DNA from: an uncultured Propionibacteriaceae bacterium
GTDB taxonomy: Bacteria; Actinomycetota; Actinomycetes; Propionibacteriales; Propionibacteriaceae
Direction of reading: 5' to 3'
NCBI GenBank assembly: GCA_936941515.1
Contig: CAKZJI010000178.1
Coordinates: 1-6,590 of the forward strand
DNA: 6,590 nucleotides
Shown: positions 1-4,541 of the stretch, piece after piece
How positions within the stretch are numbered: the first letter of the stretch is position 1
How the letters are laid out: every line of letters begins with the position of its first letter
Translations under genes and position numbers: made by a program
The notes under the pieces: generated by a model
Seen by the model: the letters and a program-made list of their open reading frames with translations, nothing else
Database searches by the model: none
Told to the model about the DNA's origin: nothing

Positions 1-1074
1 CGTCTTGCCGGAACCAGGCGGCGCCTCGACGATCATCAGGTCAGGACTCATCAACAATGCGATCTCCAAAGCGCGGAGCTGCGCAGTCGTCGGTTGCATA
101 TCCGTGTCCCAGCCGAAGCGATGCAGGTAGAAATCCGGGCCAGCCACATCCAGTGGCCGGGACAACTCCATCGCTTCCGATACGTTTGCGCGCTCCCATC
201 CCGCGTGGACACGAGCCTGCTGCTCGTCTGGCATGAGCGGATTGTCTCTGTCCGCCTGTGGCTGGAGGGGAAAGTAGTCCTGGTTGGAGGCAAGCCAGTC
301 CGCCATCACTACTGTCGAGGCATAGGCGGCAGCTACCGCGATCGGGAGTTCGGGTAGGCCTGTTCCGGCAGCGTTCTCAATGGGGAACCCGGAACGTCGT
401 GCCATCCAGCGGATAATCTCCTGCCGGGCCTCGTGCCAGCGTGGATCGTCGTAGACCGACCCGGGCCCAGCCCGATAGGCTTTCCTGGCTACCTGAAGCG
501 TCCCGGCATCGGGATAGCGGCCGTGGTGCACTCCGACGATCCCAGACCACTGTTGCGCTCTCGAACGGTTGCCGCCCCCGGCTTCCACCGCATCCTCGAA
601 GGCAAACTGACTGGCGAAACCATGGGGTAGCTCAGCGCGCTGCGGCACCAATCGCTTCTCTGGGACGTCCAAGCCCAGTTCTCGCACGAAATCCGCCAGG
701 GGCGAATGCTGACAACAGAATTGGACGGAGACCTTGCCGACGTCGTGAATACCGGCCAGGAAGATCAAGGACCTCCGAGCTTTCGTCAGGTCACCGTCCC
801 ATACCGACGCCATCAGTCGACGGTGGTGATCCGACAGATAGTGGTCAAACAGTTGTCCGGCGACGTCGGCAGCATCCATGAGATGCTGCGCGACGGACAG
901 CCAGTCGGACGGATCTCGTTTGCCGCTCTCATCTCGCTTGCTGCTCTTGGCCCAGAAGGACCGAGCCAACTCAGACAATCCCACAGCGGTGAGTTCCGGC
1001 CGTGGCTCTAAAAACTCAGGTGATACCAACGCTGAACGTCTGGATTCATGCACAGCCCTGTCAACACGTCCCAT
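1..1074 (-). CDS. cas3: CRISPR-associated nuclease/helicase Cas3, N-terminal part (runs off left edge)
   Basis: Cas3 is recruited by Cascade to targeted DNA, unwinds it with its ATP-driven helicase and degrades it with its HD nuclease. The frame is open for 358 codons from ATG 1074 to the window edge. HD-domain metal ligands are visible: His64 in QHLMDAADVA, His110-Asp111 in GIHDVGK, His151 in ELPHG, His183-His184 in VGVHHG, and Asp259 in VVMADW. A helicase start follows near residue 325, with Walker A EAPPGSGKT at residues 350-358, exactly at the edge. The N-terminal LARSFWAKS stretch before the HD domain resembles type I-E Cas3 of actinobacteria, so I-E is favoured by inference. The start is supported by GGAGGGGA seven bases upstream. 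The C-terminal two thirds (rest of RecA1, RecA2, C-terminal domain) lies outside. No frame break is visible. Codon use is less GC-extreme than in the exporter genes to the right. Confidence 0.93.
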   Translation of the reverse strand, partial: MGRVDRAVHESRRSALVSPEFLEPRPELTAVGLSELARSFWAKSSKRDESGKRDPSDWLSVAQHLMDAADVAGQLFDHYLSDHHRRLMASVWDGDLTKARRSLIFLAGIHDVGKVSVQFCCQHSPLADFVRELGLDVPEKRLVPQRAELPHGFASQFAFEDAVEAGGGNRSRAQQWSGIVGVHHGRYPDAGTLQVARKAYRAGPGSVYDDPRWHEARQEIIRWMARRSGFPIENAAGTGLPELPIAVAAAYASTVVMADWLASNQDYFPLQPQADRDNPLMPDEQQARVHAGWERANVSEAMELSRPLDVAGPDFYLHRFGWDTDMQPTTAQLRALEIALLMSPDLMIVEAPPGSGKT

Positions 1075-1080
1075 AGTGTT

Positions 1081-1088
1081 TCCCCTCC
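1081..1088 (-). promoter_or_regulatory. Ribosome binding site of cas3
   Basis: Read on the minus strand this is GGAGGGGA, ending six bases before the ATG at 1074. It fixes MGRVDRAVHE as the Cas3 start. The ATG within this purine stretch (minus-strand 1090) is out of frame and meets a stop after nine codons. Confidence 0.75.
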
Positions 1089-1106
1089 ATCGGGTGAGTC
1101 GAAAAG

Positions 1107-1112
1107 ATCATA
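1107..1112 (-). promoter_or_regulatory. Candidate -10 box of cas3
   Basis: The minus strand reads TATGAT, five of six matches to the -10 consensus, about 33 bases before the cas3 ATG. That leaves a 5' leader of roughly 26 bases, enough for the ribosome binding site. No good -35 hexamer is seen 16-18 bases further upstream, so the call rests on the -10 and the spacing only. Confidence 0.4.
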
Positions 1113-1256
1113 GCGGGAGCAAGCACGGAGCCACCACCGGGTTGCCTATAACGCGCAGAGTCGAATACGGGAGGCTTATTCACAGCTGCTAGCGGCTGGG
1201 CTCTAACAAGGGATTTCGCTGATTTTGCCACCTGCATGAATGAGCCTCCAGGTATG

Positions 1257-1285
1257 TCTGGGGGCCGGGGCTACGGCCCTCCAGA
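1257..1285 (-). terminator. Strong GC hairpin, possible terminator of the toxin-antitoxin operon
   Basis: Arms 1257-1266 and 1275-1285 pair over ten base pairs, with one G-U pair and one bulged C, around the eight-base loop GGGGCTAC. It lies about 130 bases after the antitoxin stop and 180 bases before the cas3 start on the same strand, so it could end the upstream operon's transcript. There is no T-run after it on either strand, so it is not a classical intrinsic terminator. It could equally be an mRNA structure or a protein site. Confidence 0.35.
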
Positions 1286-1414
1286 GGGGGAACGGCAACT
1301 ATCGGATGCGCTGACGCTCACTTCGCGCCGAGCAGCCATGGGGCATACGAGACTGCAACTTCACTCCGCGCAGCGGACGCAAGCCGCACAAAGGGGCCTT
1401 CTCTACCAAGCCCG

Positions 1415-1678
1415 TCAGAGAGCGTCAATGAGGTCGCGCATCAGTTGCGAGGGCGTGATGTTTCGCTCACGGGCGACCTCGTCGAGCTTCGCCCGACGGA
1501 CGGCGTCGAGCCGCAGCGTGAAGGGGCGGGCCTGAGAACCCACGCTCACCGGCCGACCAGGTATGGCCGGCCCAAGGTGCCCCCCCTGGTAGCCCTGCTC
1601 GGATTCCGTTTCAGCGGCCCAGCGCTCGATATCCTCATCCGTAAACTTGGCGCCGCTCACGGCGGTGTACTCGTTCAT
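1415..1678 (-). CDS. Ribbon-helix-helix antitoxin-like protein (CopG type)
   Basis: This 87-residue protein has the layout of a small type II antitoxin. Its C-terminal part (about residues 51-87) reads as a ribbon-helix-helix fold: a beta strand RPFTLRLD, helix A RRAKLDEVARERN, then ITPSQLMRDLIDAL as helix B. The N-terminal part has a short acidic helix (FTDEDIERWAAETE) and a glycine/proline-rich linker, the sort of segment that wraps around a toxin. ATG 1678 is chosen because AGGGAGGT lies seven bases upstream and because the ATG overlaps the stop of the preceding small gene as ATGA. A longer in-frame reading (143 residues from 1846) only translates the toxin gene in the wrong frame. By family it should bind and neutralise the neighbouring toxin and bind the operon's operator through the ribbon-helix-helix. 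The specific family is not identified. Confidence 0.75.
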   Translation of the reverse strand: MNEYTAVSGAKFTDEDIERWAAETESEQGYQGGHLGPAIPGRPVSVGSQARPFTLRLDAVRRAKLDEVARERNITPSQLMRDLIDAL

Positions 1679-1685
1679 CTCGACG

Positions 1686-1693
1686 ACCTCCCT
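1686..1693 (-). promoter_or_regulatory. Ribosome binding site of the antitoxin gene
   Basis: The minus strand reads AGGGAGGT, seven bases before ATG 1678. It lies inside the end of the toxin gene. This lets the antitoxin be translated independently of whether ribosomes finish the broken toxin frame, and it decides the antitoxin start. Confidence 0.7.
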
Positions 1694-1858
1694 AGTCCCA
1701 CCTCTCGAAGCACCTTCCCGGTCGCGGCCATCGCATGAAACACCAACCACTCGTCCGGTTGCTCCTCGACAGCGACGAACTCCAGCAGGCGCCCTGCCGT
1801 ATCCATCCCAACACCAACCCACTGCACCGGATGGTATCCCTGGCACGCGATCTCAAAG

Positions 1859-1863
1859 CCCCC
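1859..1863 (-). other. G5 homopolymer at the toxin frame break
   Basis: On the plus strand this is CCCCC (AAAGCCCCCTGG). The reading frame before it matches the toxin N-terminus; the frame after it, shifted by one base, matches the toxin C-terminus. The needed correction is +1 G. The second frame has a stop (TGA) about 24 bases upstream of the run, so the switch must happen between there and the run or just beyond it. Confidence 0.6.
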
Positions 1864-1958
1864 TGGACCGCCATCTTGACGTCCTCAGGTCTAATCTCAG
1901 GACGCTTTGCAGTGACTCTGGGATGCACACGGACTCGCATACGACACCTCGCACGTTT

Positions 1959-1981
1959 CGTACCACAGTCAGTGTAGTACG
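1959..1981. promoter_or_regulatory. Imperfect palindrome over the toxin-antitoxin promoter (probable operator)
   Basis: The half-sites CGTACCACA and TGTAGTACG flank the five-base centre GTCAG and match as an inverted repeat at eight of nine positions. On the minus strand the right half contains TACACT (1971-1976), a plausible -10 box about 30 bases upstream of ATG 1940. A regulator bound here would block transcription. Ribbon-helix-helix antitoxins commonly autoregulate through such palindromes, so the 87-residue protein is the likely binder. No good -35 is seen. Confidence 0.5.
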
Positions 1982-2047
1982 AAAATCCACCCCACCTACC
2001 ACTACCGCCGAGCCGAACGCCGCGGGACGCATCCGCTTCAGCAGAAT

Positions 2048-2075
2048 GCTTCAACCCCCACTTGCGCGGGGACAA
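2048..2075. repeat. Solitary type I-E-like CRISPR repeat (possible remnant)
   Basis: The sequence has the pattern of actinobacterial type I-E repeats: a GCTTCA lead, CCCC, a short stem-loop core ACTTGCGC, GGGG, then ACAA. The stem pairs CCCC with GGGG, with one A-C mismatch where such repeats usually carry a G-C pair. No second copy is found at the expected spacing of about 61 bases on either side, so this is not an array. It lies about 970 bases from the cas3 start. The resemblance is from memory of repeat families. A chance GC hairpin remains possible. Confidence 0.35.
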
Positions 2076-2104
2076 ATTCAGCCCTACCCATACGAGAGGG
2101 TCAT

Positions 2105-2117
2105 CCCCTGACAGGGG
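2105..2117 (+). terminator. Short GC hairpin upstream of the repressor promoter
   Basis: CCCCT and AGGGG pair around a three-base loop GAC, followed on the plus strand by CCTTTCC. It resembles a weak intrinsic terminator and could insulate the repressor operon from upstream plus-strand transcription. No plus-strand gene ends before it, so its role is unclear. Confidence 0.3.
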
Positions 2118-2170
2118 CCTTTCCACCTTAGCTGGACAAGAAGCAAAAGCCCAAGCGCCACCATCCCCAC

Positions 2171-2200
2171 TTGAAATGAGTGAGCGCTCACTCATACACT
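2171..2200 (+). promoter_or_regulatory. Promoter of the TetR-ABC exporter operon
   Basis: TTGAAA at 2171-2176 (five of six matches to the -35 consensus) and TACACT at 2195-2200 (-10, four of six) are 18 bases apart. Transcription should start near 2207-2209, one to five bases before the repressor ATG at 2212, or directly on the GTG at 2209. The mRNA would therefore be leaderless or nearly so, consistent with the absence of a ribosome binding site before this gene. Confidence 0.6.
2176..2195. promoter_or_regulatory. Perfect 20-bp palindrome: probable operator of the TetR repressor
   Basis: ATGAGTGAGCGCTCACTCAT is its own reverse complement over all 20 bases. It fills the spacer between the -35 and -10 boxes, touching both. 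TGAGTGAGC-type half-sites are a familiar TetR-family operator style. The adjacent repressor is the obvious ligand, so the operon should be self-repressed and released when an exporter substrate or other ligand binds the repressor. Confidence 0.8.
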
Positions 2201-2211
2201 CAGAGCCCGTG

Positions 2212-2799
2212 ATGACCCGAGCCAAGCCCCTGCCGCCTGACCAGCGGCGGGCGTCGTTGATTGAGGCCACCCGGCAGTTGATCCTGGAGCATGGCCCAGA
2301 AGTGACCACCCGGCAGGTGGCGGAGGCCGCCAAGGTGGCCGAGGGAACCCTGTTCAGGGTGTTCCCGACCCGGCGCGACCTGATCGCCGCCACCATCGCC
2401 GACCACCTCTCCCCCGAGCGGCTCGCCGACATCTTCGCTGCGGCCCCCGCCACCACGACCGTCGACGAGACCACCGAGGTGTGTCTGTCCACCGCCGCCG
2501 ACTACGTCACCACCTTCGGGCGTTTCATCCCCCGACCGCACCGGGGCGGCGACCAGGACGAGATCCGGTTCCGGATCATGGAGCTGTGGGAGGCCCGGGT
2601 CTGTGACATCGCGAACTGGATGCGTGACCGCCTGGCCCCGCACGAGGCCGAGTTGACGATCCCGGTCAAGGACTTCGCCCATCTCGTCATCACCCTGGCG
2701 ATGGGGTATGCGCACGGCAGATCTCCCGATACCAGCTTGAACCCCGCCACCCTGGCACGCCTCGCCCTCGACGGGGCCCGCCGGAAGGAAACCCATTGA
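2212..2799 (+). CDS. TetR-family transcriptional repressor of the exporter operon
   Basis: A 195-residue protein of normal TetR length. Residues about 12-58 form the three-helix DNA-binding domain: QRRASLIEATRQLILEHG, then VTTRQVAEAAKVAEGTLFRVF as helix-turn-helix, then PTRRDL, which is the classic motif. The rest is a variable helical ligand-binding and dimerisation domain, so the inducer cannot be read from sequence. The ATG at 2212 (or the GTG just before it) is chosen because the longer in-frame starts at 2062 and 2176 would translate the promoter and its palindrome. There is no ribosome binding site, in keeping with a leaderless transcript. The stop TGA overlaps the next gene's TTG start as TTGA, so repressor and transporter are cotranslated. 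It most likely represses its own promoter and thereby the exporter. Confidence 0.88.
   Translation: MTRAKPLPPDQRRASLIEATRQLILEHGPEVTTRQVAEAAKVAEGTLFRVFPTRRDLIAATIADHLSPERLADIFAAAPATTTVDETTEVCLSTAADYVTTFGRFIPRPHRGGDQDEIRFRIMELWEARVCDIANWMRDRLAPHEAELTIPVKDFAHLVITLAMGYAHGRSPDTSLNPATLARLALDGARRKETH
2783..2790 (+). promoter_or_regulatory. Ribosome binding site for the TTG-started ABC subunit
   Basis: GGAAGGAA lies five bases before TTG 2796, inside the end of the repressor gene. It supports the unusual TTG start, which also overlaps the repressor stop. The next in-frame ATG codes for Met33, after most of the first membrane segment, so it is unlikely to be the start. Confidence 0.65.
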
Positions 2800-4541
2800 T
2801 CACCAGACTCAACCGACTCATCGTCGCCTACCTGAAGCCATACGGGAAGGAGCTGCTGGCCGCGCTCACGCTGCAGGTGGTGGCGGCCGTCATGTCGCTG
2901 TACCTACCGAACCTGAACGCGCAGATCATCGACGACGGCGTCGTCAAAGGCGACACCGCCCTCATCTGGCGCAGCGGCGGCATCATGCTGCTGTTCTCGC
3001 TGATCCAGGCCGCGGCACAGATCGGCGCCACCTGGTTCGGGGCCCGCGCCGCCATGGCCCTGGGCCGGGACCTGCGCGCCGCCGTGTTCGACCGCGCCCT
3101 GTCATTCTCCACCCGTGAGGTCCGCCAGTTCGGGGCCTCGTCCCTGCTGACCCGCACCACCAACGACGTCCTGCAGGTGCAGACGATCATCCAGACCACC
3201 CTGACCATCATCATCAGCGCCCCCATCATGATGGTCGGCGGCTTCATCATGGCGGTGCGCGAGGATGTCGGGCTCTCCTGGATCATCGCCGCTGGAGTCG
3301 CGATCATGGGCGTTTTCATCGGCCTGCTGGTGGTATTCGCCTCCCCCCTGTTCCAGCGGATGCAGACGAACCTGGACAACCTCAACCGCGTCCTACGCGA
3401 GCAGATCACCGGCATTCGCGTGATCCGCGCCTTCATCCGCGAAGGTCACGAGTCACGCCGCTTCGAGAAGGCCAACGACGACGTCTACAGCGTCACGCTG
3501 CGTGCCTCCCGGCTGCTGATGCTGCTGTTCCCGTTCGCCATGTTCATGGTGAACGTCGCCTCGGTGGCGGTGATCTGGTTCGGCGCATTCCGCATCGACT
3601 CCGGGGACATCCAGCTAGGCCAGCTAACCGCCTTCCTCAACTACCTGATCCAGATCCTGATCTCGGTGCTGATGTCGACGATGCTGCTAACCCTGGCCCC
3701 CCGCTCCGCCGTGTCAGCGGACCGCATCCTGGAGGTGCTGGAGACCGAGCCCTCCGTCGCACCGCCCGCCACCCCCGTCACCCCGGCGGAGCTGACGGGC
3801 GTCGTCGAGTTCCGCGACGTCGCCTTCACCTATCCGGGGGCTGACGCCCCCGTCCTGGCGGGGCTGTCCTTCACGCTACGCCCCGGCACGACGACGGCGA
3901 TCATCGGCTCGACGGGCGCGGGGAAGTCCACACTGGTGAACCTGATTCCACGGCTGTTCGACGCGACCGACGGCGAGGTCCTGGTGGACGGCGTCAACGT
4001 GCGTCAGCTCGACCCCGACGCCCTGTGGTCGCGGATCGGCCTGGTGCCTCAGAAGCCCTACCTGTTCTCCGGCACCGTGGCCTCCAACCTGCGCTACGGC
4101 CGTCCCGACGCCACCGACGAGCAGATGTGGGAGGCGCTGCGCATCGCGCAGGCCGCAGACTTTGTCTCCGAGCTCGACGGGGGCTTGGAGGCCCGCATAT
4201 CGCAGGGCGGGACGAACGTCTCGGGCGGGCAGCGGCAGCGCCTGTCGATCGCCCGGGCCCTGGTGAAGGAACCCGCCGTCTACATCTTCGACGACTCCTT
4301 CTCCGCACTCGACGTCGCAACCGACGCGCGACTGCGCACCGCCCTGGCACCGGCGACGGCGAACCGCGCCACGCTGATCGTCGCCCAGCGCGTCGCCACC
4401 ATCCGGGGCGCCGACGAGATCCTCGTCCTGGAGCACGGTCATATCGTCGGGCGCGGCACTCACGATGAGCTGCTGGCGGGCAACCCCACCTATCAGGAGA
4501 TCGTCGACAGCCAGCTGAGCGCCGAGGAGGCCCAGGCATGA
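2796..4541 (+). CDS. Heterodimeric ABC exporter, subunit with degenerate catalytic residues
   Basis: A 581-residue half-transporter: six membrane segments (roughly residues 18-40, 60-82, 133-154, 160-183, 242-264, 276-300), then a nucleotide-binding domain. Its motifs are A-loop Tyr346, Walker A GSTGAGKST 371-379, Q-loop Gln419, signature VSGGQ 475-479, Walker B VYIFDD 495-500 and D-loop SALD 503-506. The catalytic glutamate after Walker B is Asp500, and the switch-loop histidine is Gln531 (IVAQRVATI). These are the substitutions known for the degenerate ATP site of heterodimeric exporters such as TM287/288 and BmrCD. The intact signature should serve the partner's catalytic site. It lies in the cytoplasmic membrane and probably exports drugs, lipids or peptides; the substrate is unknown. 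The TTG start is coupled to the repressor stop, and its own stop overlaps the next gene's ATG as ATGA. Confidence 0.93.
   Translation: MITRLNRLIVAYLKPYGKELLAALTLQVVAAVMSLYLPNLNAQIIDDGVVKGDTALIWRSGGIMLLFSLIQAAAQIGATWFGARAAMALGRDLRAAVFDRALSFSTREVRQFGASSLLTRTTNDVLQVQTIIQTTLTIIISAPIMMVGGFIMAVREDVGLSWIIAAGVAIMGVFIGLLVVFASPLFQRMQTNLDNLNRVLREQITGIRVIRAFIREGHESRRFEKANDDVYSVTLRASRLLMLLFPFAMFMVNVASVAVIWFGAFRIDSGDIQLGQLTAFLNYLIQILISVLMSTMLLTLAPRSAVSADRILEVLETEPSVAPPATPVTPAELTGVVEFRDVAFTYPGADAPVLAGLSFTLRPGTTTAIIGSTGAGKSTLVNLIPRLFDATDGEVLVDGVNVRQLDPDALWSRIGLVPQKPYLFSGTVASNLRYGRPDATDEQMWEALRIAQAADFVSELDGGLEARISQGGTNVSGGQRQRLSIARALVKEPAVYIFDDSFSALDVATDARLRTALAPATANRATLIVAQRVATIRGADEILVLEHGHIVGRGTHDELLAGNPTYQEIVDSQLSAEEAQA
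4525..4530 (+). promoter_or_regulatory. Ribosome binding site of the second ABC subunit
   Basis: AGGAGG lies seven bases before ATG 4538, within the last codons of the first subunit gene. With the ATGA overlap it suggests tightly coupled, near-equal synthesis of the two subunits. Confidence 0.7.

Larger units (their letters stand above)
1089..1414. other. Gene-free stretch between cas3 and the antitoxin gene
   Basis: About 325 bases hold no convincing gene on either strand. The only structures I can support are the candidate cas3 -10 box near 1110 and the hairpin at 1257-1285. I see no CRISPR repeat, no tRNA and no insertion-sequence end here. The small frames crossing it have low-complexity, arginine/serine-rich translations and no ribosome binding site. 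Confidence 0.55.
1675..1940 (-). pseudogene. Small putative toxin gene, frame broken at a G5 run
   Basis: The gene starts at ATG 1940 behind GAGGT and first reads MRVRVHPRVTAKRPEIRPED. After residue 27 the sensible sequence continues in another frame: GGFEIACQGYHPVQWVG, then GRLLEFVAVEEQPDEWLVFHA, MAATGKVLREVGLG. That second frame ends with a TGA at 1677-1675 overlapping the antitoxin ATG. The span is 266 bases, one short of 89 codons. One extra G in the five-G run (1859-1863) would give an 88-residue protein. As written, translation from 1940 continues out of frame to a stop at 1694-1692 and gives 82 residues with an arginine/serine/tryptophan-rich tail. The repaired protein, with beta strands and a terminal helix, resembles small RelE/BrnT-like toxins of toxin-antitoxin pairs. 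That family link is from memory and tentative. Whether the break is real inactivation, slippage-based switching or a base-calling error cannot be told from the sequence. Confidence 0.65.

Noticed and set aside
94..1011. Several plus-strand frames of 65-146 residues
   Set aside because: They lie antisense to the uninterrupted cas3 frame, which carries all the HD motifs and Walker A.
1157..1172. T-arm-like GAGTCGAATAC, suggesting a tRNA remnant or attachment site
   Set aside because: No matching acceptor, anticodon or D-arm sequence surrounds it, and the stem bases do not pair.
1679..1846. Longer 143-residue version of the antitoxin
   Set aside because: The extra residues are the toxin gene in the wrong frame. 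The ribosome binding site and ATGA overlap place the start at 1678.
2089..2095. CATACGA match between the pseudo-spacer and the toxin start region (1938-1944)
   Set aside because: A seven-base match in a few hundred bases is expected by chance, and it is not at the seed end of the presumed spacer.
2097..2124. A second degenerate CRISPR repeat (TCATCCCC...GGGG)
   Set aside because: The loop is about four bases too short, the ends do not match, and it starts 50 rather than about 61 bases after the first repeat. A simple hairpin explains it.
2062..2211. N-terminal extension of the TetR repressor by up to 50 residues
   Set aside because: It would translate the hairpin, the promoter and the perfect palindrome. 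The TetR fold starts after 2212, and no ribosome binding site supports ATG 2062 or 2176.
1692..2492. 266-residue minus-strand open frame
   Set aside because: It is antisense to the repressor gene for its first half and runs through intergenic DNA. Only its last 82 codons coincide with the broken toxin frame, which has its own start at 1940.
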